From Rutpela maculata (Eukaryota; Arthropoda; Insecta; Coleoptera; Cerambycidae), in contig OW386287.2 of assembly GCA_936432065.2 (NCBI GenBank), positions 88,269,688 through 88,333,687 of the forward strand: a stretch of DNA of 64,000 nt. Reading direction: 5' to 3'. Below, one piece after another: positions 48,301 through 49,223 of this stretch. Both the position numbers and the translations under genes were made by a program. Each line of letters opens with the position of its first letter. Position 1 is the stretch's first letter. The notes under the pieces are model-generated. The model had not been told where the DNA came from, did no database searches, and worked only from the letters and a program-made list of their open reading frames with translations.

Positions 48301-49188
48301 TGATTTTCATTAACTTTTACACACTCATCCACAAAAATGTTATAGCTCCTCACTAGCAACTTGGAGGCTAATAAATGATAAATTGAAAGTAGAACTTATC
48401 GTTATTACAGTTTAATACTGCTGTGGTGAGTAATTAAAACGTATTGATTATTAATTATTATAATTCTAATAACTAACCATTATCGTAAAGCACAGCATTT
48501 CCATCTACTCCTTGAAAATCATTAATACATGAATACGAAGGTTTATGATTATGTGATTTGTAAAAATTGAAATAAAAATCAATGATGTTACTTGCGAATT
48601 TAATATTTGTAATTGCCAAATACATTTGTAGGATAAATTTAAGTAAAAAATTAAAATTAAAATTGTTGTGATAATCTACTTGTAGTTTGCATATTGTATG
48701 TTAATTGTGACTCAAATTTATTTGACTTTTTTCAGTTAATTTCCATTTAATTTAATCAGAATATATTCTGATTTAAAGATATTTATGCACGTATGTATGA
48801 CCAGTTATAGAAAAACAAATACCACATGTATTTCCTTAAATGTCCTTAAGTAAGGTAGATCTATGTTATACTGGATTCATTTTTTGTGTTTTTGAAAGAT
48901 TCCGGCCTGTCGACCTTGTTGCTCTCGCCCAGTACTTACCAGACAGTGAGTGAGACTGTGGGTTGATTGCAGGGTCGGCTATGCAGCGCCCTTGATGTGA
49001 CGGAGGCTCTAGTTGGAAGGGGACTACCACGTCTCTTGGATACGGTGGAAAACCTCTGCCAGTTTGAAATGAAACGAAGTACAAGACCCAGCCAGCCAAC
49101 ACTTCAAGACACCACAGTCTCACTCCTGTTGCTTGCGGTTTTTTTTACAACTGTGGCGCTTCTTATTGCTTTTCCACCACCAGATTAG
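5995..49188 (+). CDS. Lrch: Lrch: LRR and calponin-homology domain protein (8 exons, 5' incomplete)
   Basis: Eight exons join in frame to 1,890 nt (629 codons plus TAG): 5995-6312, 13753-13993, 15328-15526, 17622-17708, 28811-29423, 33017-33154, 39136-39213, 48973-49188. Intron phases are 0,1,2,2,0,0,0 and every intron is GT-AG. Residues 1-106 are leucine-rich repeats (LDLRANRISTLP type). Then come LCKRGRVHICKYLEIEA, the linker motif DSGYSTSSD, REYKEALKQQR, and a CH domain (about 483-592) containing ALTDGVVLCHLANHIRPRSV and NVDNFLEACRKIGVDE. The tail ends with a hydrophobic segment. Known LRCH proteins are cortical scaffolds: the Drosophila protein acts in cell-cortex stability during division, and mammalian paralogues bind DOCK-family exchange factors. 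The N-terminal LRRs and start codon are upstream of position 1. Exons occupy about 4% of the 43-kb span. Confidence 0.95.
6313..7207. other. Intron 1, proximal part
   Basis: Plain AT-rich intron sequence downstream of the GTAAGA donor. I see no coding potential. Just before the hAT element at 7,208 there is a segment starting near 7,097 (ACCGGGTGGCCAC) that resembles the end of another repeat, probably the older sequence into which the hAT element inserted. Confidence 0.5.
7208..7996. mobile_element. Non-autonomous hAT element with 8-bp TSD GAAAATAA
   Basis: Termini TGGTGATGCAACGATT (left) and, reverse-complemented, TAGTGATGCAAGGATTACG (right) are hAT-type inverted ends. Both subterminal regions are rich in ATTACGATTA motifs. 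The perfect 8-bp duplication GAAAATAA flanks it at 7,200-7,207 and 7,997-8,004, as expected for hAT transposases. The element is 789 bp, far short of a full-length hAT (usually 2.5-5 kb). It retains only the 3' end of a transposase gene on the minus strand. Confidence 0.9.
7635..7778 (-). pseudogene. hAT transposase C-terminal dimerisation domain remnant
   Basis: The minus-strand peptide EASSVPSERLFSTAG continues with RNRL and LLCFLNKNL. This matches the hAT C-terminal dimerisation motif (A/SSxxSERxFSxAG...RxxLxxxxxxxLxFLxxNL). About 47 residues remain and end at a stop codon. The DDE catalytic core is missing, so the element cannot mobilise itself. The open frame runs further upstream (to 8,018), but that part crosses the element's end and is not transposase. 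Confidence 0.85.
8005..8555. other. Intron 1, no gene seen
   Basis: AT-rich sequence with a 141-codon open frame starting at 8,219 that I cannot relate to any protein. It is composed of low-complexity F/N/K-rich codons and its end runs into the dispersed repeat at 8,556. I regard it as chance. Confidence 0.5.
8556..11760 (+). repeat. Dispersed repeat family A, copy 1 (split by an LTR-type insertion)
   Basis: Begins near CCGCTGCCCAAGGAATCAC and runs through a G-rich block (8,735-8,780) and a 'TTTACCCC' block. It resumes after an insertion (9,107-11,544) with GACAGACAGACAGAC and the ATGACATT...AAGCCTATTTGGACAA segment. The same order is present inverted at 29,820-30,425, and its first 180 bp again at 31,945-32,125. 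No protein is encoded. An 8-bp-arm hairpin (ACTTCCAC...GTGGAAGT) lies near 11,705-11,725. Confidence 0.8.
9107..11544. mobile_element. LTR-type insertion (solo LTR or internally deleted LTR element), TSD AACG
   Basis: The segment starts TGTTACCCCC and ends CCGTAACA, i.e. TG...CA with inverted TGTTAC/GTAACA ends. It is flanked by the 4-bp duplication AACG (9,103-9,106 and 11,545-11,548). The related repeat copy at about 29.93 kb has the unfilled target, reading CCAGAGTAATCGTGCAC without the 2.44-kb segment. Terminal structure and 4-bp duplication fit an LTR retrotransposon or solo LTR. No gag/pol reading frame is visible, and I did not find a second long terminal repeat inside. The frames at 10,412-10,615 open on both strands and are chance. 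Confidence 0.72.
11801..11827. repeat. (GAAA)n microsatellite / retroelement 3' tail
   Basis: AAGAAAGAAAGAAAGAAAGA-type tract directly adjoining a minus-strand non-LTR 3' end. On that strand it would be a TTTC tail following the retroelement, so it is probably the element's own 3' terminal repeat, not an independent microsatellite. Confidence 0.7.
11828..12180 (-). pseudogene. Non-LTR retrotransposon 3' end (ORF2 C-terminus)
   Basis: Minus-strand translation of about 12,005-12,130 gives YNHLPNSIKILHFNIFKRKL followed by KMHFLNFCFYSVEEYFNTEF. This is the common extreme C-terminus of insect CR1/Jockey-like ORF2 proteins (YNxLPxxIK...FKxxLKxxLLxxxFYSVEEFL). It is followed by a 3' UTR and the (TTTC)n tail. 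Upstream minus-strand sequence to about 12,300 looks like decayed coding. Only the 3' end is present, a typical 5'-truncated dead copy. Confidence 0.6.
12433..13213. mobile_element. Foldback element with ~131-bp tandem units in both arms
   Basis: Inverted termini ACACAGCCACA...TGTGGCTGTGT bound a 781-bp palindromic element. The left arm holds about 3.4 head-to-tail units of 129-138 bp, with landmarks AGTGGTCT(G/A)GCC at about 12,452, 12,581, 12,719 and 12,847. The right arm holds about 2.5 units in inverted orientation (AAGGATACACTGGTCTGGTC at about 12,896, 13,025, 13,157). A 168-codon open frame at 12,479-12,985 is simply the translated repeat. I see no convincing target duplication (flanks AATAATT and TATTTTA). 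The form resembles Foldback-type elements. Confidence 0.85.
13214..13752. other. Intron 1, distal part
   Basis: AT-rich intron leading into the exon-2 acceptor (TATATTTCAG at 13,743-13,752). No repeat or gene recognised; short open frames only. Confidence 0.5.
13753..13993 (+). CDS. Lrch: Lrch exon 2: post-LRR linker
   Basis: The acceptor is TTTCAG and the donor ACAG|GTATACT. The exon is 241 nt, phase 0 in and phase 1 out. The peptide starts LCKRGRVHICKYLEIEAVKL, a segment conserved in LRCH proteins directly after the LRRs (LCxxGRVHIFKYL; here C replaces the usual F). It is followed by a basic, Gly/Ser-rich stretch and DRLKHKRQNVDSGYSTSSD, another family hallmark. It ends ...KRWSQEIT plus one base of a Gly codon completed in exon 3. 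Confidence 0.92.
14305..14571 (+). pseudogene. Non-LTR reverse transcriptase fragment
   Basis: Plus-strand translation gives LPQNIKSGVPRGSGSW followed by HVYADDIEMYTHMGL and ILNPEKCFFL. These correspond to RT motif B (SGVPQGSVLGP, here degenerate) and catalytic motif C (YADD), plus the downstream NxxKC motif. The VLGP sequence after GVPRGS is altered and a stop follows at about 14,571. The fragment is about 90 codons with no flanking domains, so it is dead. Confidence 0.75.
14770..15125 (-). pseudogene. Non-LTR ORF2 RNase H domain fragment
   Basis: The minus strand reads TVWYTDSSKTEQGV at the start of the fragment, then SLGIHATVFQGEVAALECCA and, further on, SDSQ and SGLVWNCINAL. These are the first catalytic Asp segment (YTDGSK), the Glu segment (TVFQAEI) and the SDSQA segment of the RNase H domain of I/R1/Jockey-type elements. 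Several stops and frameshifts break it. It lies opposite in orientation to the RT fragment at 14.3 kb, so the two come from different insertions. Confidence 0.7.
15328..15526 (+). CDS. Lrch: Lrch exon 3: Ser/Thr-rich linker
   Basis: The acceptor is TCCATAG and the donor TAATAG|GTATGT. The exon is 199 nt, phase 1 in and phase 2 out. The peptide is GDEKQWSSTPVSVRSVEQNG followed by STLSTPSTISPAPEAN and an acidic/serine stretch ending KCSKEYN. It is low-complexity and probably disordered, between the LRR and CH domains. Family membership comes from the frame continuity on both sides. Confidence 0.85.
15527..15807. other. Intron 3, proximal part
   Basis: Short AT-rich intron stretch with a poly-T run near 15,628-15,640; nothing else recognised before the inverted-repeat element at 15,808. 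Confidence 0.45.
15808..16326. mobile_element. Inverted-repeat element rich in ACGATATCGT palindromes
   Basis: The left end is ATTGCACGATACGATATCGT and the right end, reverse-complemented, ATTACACGATACGATATCGT, so there are matching ends of about 20 bp. Further CGATATC copies occur inside, at about 15,847 and 16,283. The interior is non-coding; an 85-codon frame starting at 16,200 crosses the right end and is chance. It looks like a short non-autonomous DNA transposon. The target duplication was not determined. Confidence 0.5.
16333..16812. repeat. CGGTTTTCGGTTACGGTTTCGG minisatellite-like array
   Basis: Irregular repeats of CGGTTTTCGGTT, CGGTTACGGTTT and TTTCAAAGCA are arranged in two larger copies of about 240 bp, starting near 16,333 and 16,571. 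Each ends in a 'GTTA(G)GAAAAA(A)TCGTAATTAC' segment. It directly adjoins the inverted-repeat element. Open frames here translate to F/R/S repeats and are not genes. Confidence 0.8.
16813..17621. other. Intron 3, distal part
   Basis: A relatively less AT-rich stretch. An 83-codon frame at 17,017-17,268 has no family I recognise and no splice context. The exon-4 acceptor (TTTTACAG) closes the interval. Confidence 0.45.
17622..17708 (+). CDS. Lrch: Lrch exon 4: short linker exon
   Basis: The acceptor is TGATTTTACAG and the donor TTACAG|GTAAAT. The exon is 87 nt, phase 2 in and out. The peptide is (S)VRLSPCTDTLSNGNGIEDKK followed by PLHQIQTY. It is too short and low-complexity to identify alone. 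It is accepted because it keeps the frame open between exons 3 and 5 and has good splice sites. Confidence 0.8.
17781..18640. repeat. Left arm of a ~2-kb palindromic element (P1)
   Basis: This 860-bp arm is continuous. Its outer half (17,781-18,190) is repeated inverted at 27,963-28,374. Its inner half (18,191-18,640) is repeated inverted at 18,955-19,366. Removing 19,367-27,962 therefore restores one palindrome with arms of about 860 bp and a loop of about 315 bp. The outer ends read TAGTGTAGTCAAATTAGGAT and TAGTGGAGTCAAATTAGGAC. A TTA trinucleotide flanks both outer ends (17,778-17,780 and 28,375-28,377). No protein is encoded. Confidence 0.85.
18762..18845 (-). repeat. tRNA-like (SINE-head or tRNA-pseudogene) sequence in the P1 loop
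   Basis: Minus strand contains TAGCTTAGTGGGTAAGGC, a good pol III A box whose D-arm can pair (GCTT with AAGG, G-U allowed). About 30 nt later it has GGCTTCAAATCC, close to a B box. The T-stem and acceptor stem do not pair well and the anticodon arm is unclear, so I do not call a functional tRNA. A tRNA-derived SINE or pseudogene is likelier. Confidence 0.45.
18955..19366. repeat. Right arm of P1, inner part
   Basis: Inverted counterpart of 18,191-18,640, with landmarks CTACAACTGTTAAAACAT, GATTTCATAAAAAAAACAGA and TGGCAGGATTTCACAA read against the left arm. It ends at GATTTGAAATT (19,366), exactly where the 3' end of the minus-strand retrotransposon begins. Confidence 0.85.
19367..20880 (-). 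pseudogene. Non-LTR retrotransposon: RT domain and 3' end (3' half)
   Basis: Minus-strand reverse transcriptase. The upstream part (20,424-20,876) has NPMSLENYRPVTIPFSFSKV, QHGFRSGMSTLTATHSF and motif A GVFCDLSRAFDCVNHDIL. After a one-base frameshift at about 20,423 the second part (19,553-20,422) has motif B MGVPQGSVLGPVLF, motif C YADDLSS, FLGIQID and the C-terminal SPNYLGLKMFNHLPDELKQN. The 3' end is an AATAAATGAATTTGAATTTGAC-type tail. This is the CR1/Jockey-like RT order; there is no RNase H. The frame is broken and the element is physically split from its 5' half. Confidence 0.9.
23535..23643. mobile_element. 109-bp MITE with TA duplication inside a foldback unit
   Basis: Ends CCCTACAAACAC...GTGTTTGTTGGG form inverted repeats. 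A nearly perfect inner hairpin (CCATCACTGTGCCAGAA / TTCTGGCCCAGTGATGG) fills the centre. Sister repeat units read TATCTAATGTAA without interruption; here the site reads TATCTA[element]TAATGTAA. The 2-bp TA is therefore duplicated, as in Tc1/mariner-type insertion. Base composition is markedly GC-richer than its surroundings. Confidence 0.9.
26330..26745. repeat. ~97-bp degenerate tandem repeat
   Basis: Units starting CAATTTAAACTGTATATTTG (26,337) and CAATTGAAACTGTACATTTG (26,434), with a weaker third copy near 26,670. Each continues with TTAATACTAATAAAAA and GTTTACAATAAAAA-type segments. It lies between the HOR foldback arm and the 5' half of the retrotransposon. Confidence 0.7.
26880..27962 (-). 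pseudogene. Non-LTR retrotransposon: endonuclease and linker (5' half)
   Basis: The minus strand reads KMESVDYLHFENYKLVSSYC, GRVGIWCKENL, INCYRAPSGDIELFF and CDFNLD. These are apurinic-type endonuclease motifs (usual GDFN becomes CDFN). The linker follows at 26,992-27,399 (YPDLIPFYRSAKNQHTALIR, SKKEYYQ, AWNVIGEMSNKN). It ends YIVNLSFQNGIFPDILKEGK, then VIPA. The other half (19,367-20,880) resumes at IPCFKKNNPMSLENYRP, so both parts form one element. The first endonuclease residues are missing, indicating 5' truncation at 27,962, where it abuts the P1 arm. Stops and frameshifts are present. Confidence 0.85.
27963..28374. repeat. Right arm of P1, outer part
   Basis: Inverted copy of 17,781-18,190. 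Shared landmarks include AAGTGGTGATTGTACTTTAT, GAAAGAACAGTGATTTGTTT and CTTAAGTTGATCCCC. It is separated from the inner right arm by the retrotransposon insertion. It ends CTAATTTGACTCCACTA followed by TTA. Confidence 0.85.
28375..28810. other. Intron 4, distal end
   Basis: AT-rich intron ending in the acceptor ATATTTTTAG of exon 5. No feature seen. Confidence 0.5.
28811..29423 (+). CDS. Lrch: Lrch exon 5: large linker exon up to the CH domain
   Basis: The acceptor is ATTTTTAG and the donor AAAT|GTAAGTG. The exon is 613 nt, phase 2 in and phase 0 out. It opens REYKEALKQQRAQDVPSIYR, a motif conserved before the disordered linker in LRCH proteins. It continues for about 150 residues rich in S/T/P/N and ends with MTFTMRREIDKAREETDLIN and QLRN, the lead-in helix of the CH domain. 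It is the longest exon in the window. Confidence 0.93.
29424..29819. other. Intron 5, proximal part
   Basis: AT-rich. Repeated near-palindromic 'TATTTGAATA'-type phrases between 29,540 and 29,710 suggest a decayed repeat, but I cannot define its ends. Confidence 0.4.
29820..30425 (-). repeat. Dispersed repeat family A, copy 2 (no LTR insertion)
   Basis: Inverted relative to copy 1 at 8,556-11,760 and collinear with it, including the CTGTCTGTCTGTCT tract, the GGGGTAAATGGGGGTAAAT block and a poly-C block (30,219-30,232) complementary to the G-rich block of copy 1. It contains the unfilled target of the 2.44-kb insertion at about 29,935. Confidence 0.8.
30480..30849 (-). pseudogene. Mariner/IS630-like transposase N-terminal (HTH) remnant
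   Basis: The minus strand gives YRNRRQPDQKIFIDLFHPLG, ATGSFRPKN, RWPKQITTD, then AATGVSKQFVLRTLRKEGF and VQNLLPKDLPP. This follows the layout of insect DDE transposases with two helix-turn-helix regions (RxPxxxxFxxLxxxLxxTGSF...GRP...GVSxxTVxRxL...). It has in-frame stops and is cut at its 5' side by the inverted-repeat element beginning at 30,850. The catalytic domain is absent here; related catalytic-region sequence is at 55.07-55.8 kb. Confidence 0.6.
30850..31819. mobile_element. Multi-level nested inverted-repeat element (CAGTGGYGGCT termini)
   Basis: Outer ends CAGTGGTGGCTGGTGAAATT and AATTTCACCAGTCGCTACTG. Inside the arms are two separate palindromes (31,027-31,229, arms starting GCAGCGTTACCACATTTGG; and 31,261-31,490, arms with GTTTATGAAAATATTTTCAT). 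The right arm is interrupted by a small MITE at 31,627-31,763. The left arm, read inverted, gives the uninterrupted target of that MITE (TTTCGTATGGGTCCCAT). No coding content. Confidence 0.82.
31627..31763. mobile_element. 137-bp MITE, CAGTGGCGGCTCGT termini
   Basis: Ends CAGTGGCGGCTCGTGA and TGACGAGCCGCCACTG are inverted over about 15 bp with one mismatch, and an inner GAGGAGGCT...AGCCTCCTC inversion lies beside the right end. It sits in the right arm of the enclosing element and has related termini. I see no target duplication when compared with the other arm. Confidence 0.8.
31945..32125 (+). repeat. Dispersed repeat family A, copy 3 (5' end only)
   Basis: Matches the first about 180 bp of copy 1, from CCGCTGCCTAAGGAATCACT through TTGTTTATGGAACTTTAATA to CAAAAACCCATAAAATGAT, then diverges before the G-rich block. 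Truncated copy. Confidence 0.75.
32316..32332 (+). repeat. G17 homopolymer
   Basis: Seventeen consecutive guanines in AT-rich intron DNA. The run can form G-quadruplex structure and is also prone to sequencing error, so the exact length is uncertain. Confidence 0.9.
32333..33016. other. Intron 5, distal part
   Basis: AT-rich intron with no recognisable repeat or gene, ending in acceptor TTTTTCAG of exon 6. Confidence 0.5.
33017..33154 (+). CDS. Lrch: Lrch exon 6: first half of the CH domain
   Basis: The acceptor is TTTTTCAG and the donor GCAGTT|GTAAGT. The exon is 46 codons, phase 0 both sides. The peptide IIETRLKMALPEDLAPALTD continues into GVVLCHLANHIRPRSVASIH and VPSPAV. The DGVxLCxLANxIxPxSV pattern is the signature of LRCH calponin-homology domains. 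The 2.1-kb palindrome begins only 78 bp past the exon end. Confidence 0.95.
33654..34244 (-). CDS. Uncharacterised transposon-borne ORF, left-arm copy (196 aa)
   Basis: I cannot name the function. Visible motifs are YMPLWFKIKTSKHFTDGRKI, LFEAIRTSRYLNQNLLQVIN, AFFAHPENLILAMTVDERR, LNFEATDYVDMIWWDSL and CHTQAVERCVKLVTEVS, ending GADARDGLI. The regular pattern (PLWFxIK...ILxxIxxSRYL...AHPENLxLAMxxDERxxIRELG...CHTQAVERCVKLVTExS) recalls proteins described only as uncharacterised in arthropods and cnidarians. That is memory, not a search. There is no membrane segment or signal peptide. The start near the palindrome centre suggests an N-terminal truncation. It is divergently oriented to the right-arm copy. 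Confidence 0.6.
   Translation of the reverse strand: MIYFILKCYMPLWFKIKTSKHFTDGRKILFEAIRTSRYLNQNLLQVINPVIEGNAFFAHPENLILAMTVDERRPIRELGLRKLLKARSLSKGKTIRNFTTPKLNFEATDYVDMIWWDSLKISSPPLLRKITDEDIIKNKTDTSTQPDFQSLPCHTQAVERCVKLVTEVSQKVCGCGADARDGLILRPNFPKNQTLK
34292..34804 (+). CDS. Uncharacterised transposon-borne ORF, right-arm copy (170 aa)
   Basis: Same protein as the left-arm copy, read outward on the opposite strand. Differences include KTSKH to NTSKY, VIEG to VIKG, GLRKLL to GPPRLL, a deleted Pro in SSPPLLRK, and a two-residue insertion near IIK. It then terminates early at ...SQKVWR instead of continuing into CGADARDG. The two copies are clearly homologous but have diverged in sequence and length, so they are not being kept identical. 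Both seem to be remnants of a longer protein. Confidence 0.55.
   Translation: MLKCYMPLWFKINTSKYFTDGPKILFEAIRTSRYLNQNLLQVINPVIKGNAFFAHPENLILAMTVDERRPIRELGPPRLLKARSLFKGKTIRNFTTQKLNFEATDYVDMIWWDSLKISSPLLRKITDEDIIKMIKTDTSPQPDFQSFPCHIQAVERCVTLVTEVSQKVWR
35326..36831. other. Intron 6 segment, possible decayed minus-strand transposon
   Basis: This stretch has somewhat more balanced composition than the surrounding intron. Minus-strand reading yields an open piece at 36,426-36,626 (SEQKSILHSQTREIVFPVFK, YFKNEKCES) resembling the start of arthropod transposase-like proteins. Broken downstream fragments include PTRRHRPIWKGMVPMRH near 35,720. I cannot assign a family and it may be several decayed insertions. 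Confidence 0.3.
36832..37971. mobile_element. THAP-type DNA transposon derivative, copy 1
   Basis: Termini ATGGGCCTTTCCCGC and GCGGGAAAGGCCTAT are inverted over about 14 bp. The 1.14-kb element is collinear, in the same orientation, with 55,876-57,110. Copy 1 lacks about 100 bp at 37,430 that in copy 2 encode the first cysteines of a THAP domain, so copy 1 is the more deleted. The target duplication is not clear beyond AT. Confidence 0.8.
37972..39135. other. Intron 6, distal part, with a GGCCGACA hairpin
   Basis: AT-rich, except for a GC-richer block at 38,480-38,560. The block contains the perfect hairpin GTGGCCGACA-TAGTA-TGTCGGCCAC (38,488-38,512), and another copy of TGTCGGCCGAC lies at 38,171. 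These could be termini of a decayed element spanning about 38,171-38,512, but I cannot confirm ends. The acceptor TTGTTATAG of exon 7 closes the interval. Confidence 0.45.
39136..39213 (+). CDS. Lrch: Lrch exon 7: CH domain, middle
   Basis: The acceptor is TTGTTATAG and the donor GATGAG|GTGAGT. The exon is 26 codons, phase 0 both sides. The peptide PKLTMARCRRNVDNFLEACR continues KIGVDE. NVDNFLEACRKxGV is the most conserved part of the LRCH CH domain and fixes the identification. Confidence 0.95.
39214..40200. other. Intron 7, proximal part
   Basis: AT-rich intron, no gene or well-defined repeat seen before the inverted-repeat element at 40,201. Confidence 0.5.
40575..41273. mobile_element. 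699-bp element, GGTGTTTTCAC termini, inside the left arm
   Basis: Ends GGTGTTTTCAC and GTGAAAACACC are inverted. The opposite arm of the host element reads CTACAATTAAATTACATT across the same site, while here the element is bordered by ACAATTC and TAATTGAATTAC, consistent with a short AATT-type duplication. Sequence around its TTGGAGCCATACTGG segment recurs at 44.1-44.4 kb and 54.25-54.5 kb in inverted orientation, so it belongs to a dispersed family. Confidence 0.78.
40746..41003 (-). CDS. Short unidentified ORF in the 699-bp element (85 aa)
   Basis: The peptide begins MAPSKHLKIDANDVSILLTT, continues KNGLLIIDCISKLQKSPYFI and then IEQDFSGKYENQAEI. I recognise no family. It lies wholly within a mobile element, and the start region (GGCTCCAAGC) is shared with the two relatives elsewhere in the window. 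The middle is not obviously degenerate, so it may be a first exon of a parent transposon's protein. Equally it may be chance. Confidence 0.3.
   Translation of the reverse strand: MAPSKHLKIDANDVSILLTTKNGLLIIDCISKLQKSPYFIGRRYLKLYEHYIEQDFSGKYENQAEIFIIVTYYSEIFKRYVFFGG
43593..45535. other. Intron 7, central part, with a dispersed-repeat copy at about 44.08-44.45 kb
   Basis: About 44,080-44,450 matches the 699-bp element in inverted orientation (ACTAACATAACCTCAAATTT, TTGGAGCCATACTGGCTCCA, ATAGACTGCTAATTATAGGT). A local hairpin TTGGAGCCATACTGGCTCCAA sits in it. The remainder is unrecognised AT-rich DNA. Confidence 0.6.
45536..46990 (-). pseudogene. Non-LTR ORF2 RNase H and C-terminal region, tandemly duplicated
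   Basis: The minus strand gives SRMETGSGMGIHEEWLRASI, SLGHYFTVFETEILKCIHE, KKVEKLVRQGAGNTF and DPESVLKVAKSS, and the C-terminal HILFKCEVLARRSQ. These are RNase H segments and the final Cys/His cluster of an I/R1/Jockey-type element. A block of about 555 bp is present twice in direct orientation (about 45,720-46,275 and 46,281-46,830), both copies with stops and frameshifts. Only one copy carries the C-terminal cluster, so the duplication arose after insertion. Confidence 0.78.
47031..47168. mobile_element. 138-bp MITE-like palindrome
   Basis: Ends AGGTTTGTTTCTACAA and TTGTAGAAACAAACCT are perfect inverted repeats, with a second matched segment (ACTAGTCAGAG / TTGACTAGTC). It is flanked by GTT on both sides. 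No coding content. Confidence 0.75.
47169..48972. other. Intron 7, distal part
   Basis: No gene or defined repeat recognised. An open frame of 66 codons at 47,617 has no known family. The exon-8 acceptor GATTGCAG has an unusually purine-rich upstream tract. Confidence 0.5.
48973..49188 (+). CDS. Lrch: Lrch last exon: end of CH domain and hydrophobic C-terminal tail
   Basis: The acceptor is TTGATTGCAG and the stop TAG is at 49,186-49,188; it opens in phase 0. GRLCSALDVTEALVGRGLPR followed by LLDTVENLC completes the CH domain (the LCS..DVxE....RLxxTVexL pattern of the family). Then come a basic KRSTRP stretch and a hydrophobic run VSLLLLAVFFTTVALLIAF closed by PPPD. The run is long enough to span a membrane and would make the product a tail-anchored protein. 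Mammalian LRCH4 also has a C-terminal membrane segment. The pyrimidine tract is weak, so an alternative last exon elsewhere is possible. Confidence 0.86.
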   Translation, partial: GRLCSALDVTEALVGRGLPRLLDTVENLCQFEMKRSTRPSQPTLQDTTVSLLLLAVFFTTVALLIAFPPPD

Positions 49189-49217
49189 ACAGTGGGTCTT
49201 ACCTAATAAGCATTCCA

Positions 49218-49223
49218 AATAAA
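49218..49223 (+). terminator. Candidate Lrch polyadenylation signal AATAAA
   Basis: AATAAA within CCAAATAAAAAAATT, 30 bases after the stop codon. The earliest canonical signal; no cleavage-site evidence is available and later signals in this AT-rich sequence are possible. Confidence 0.5.
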
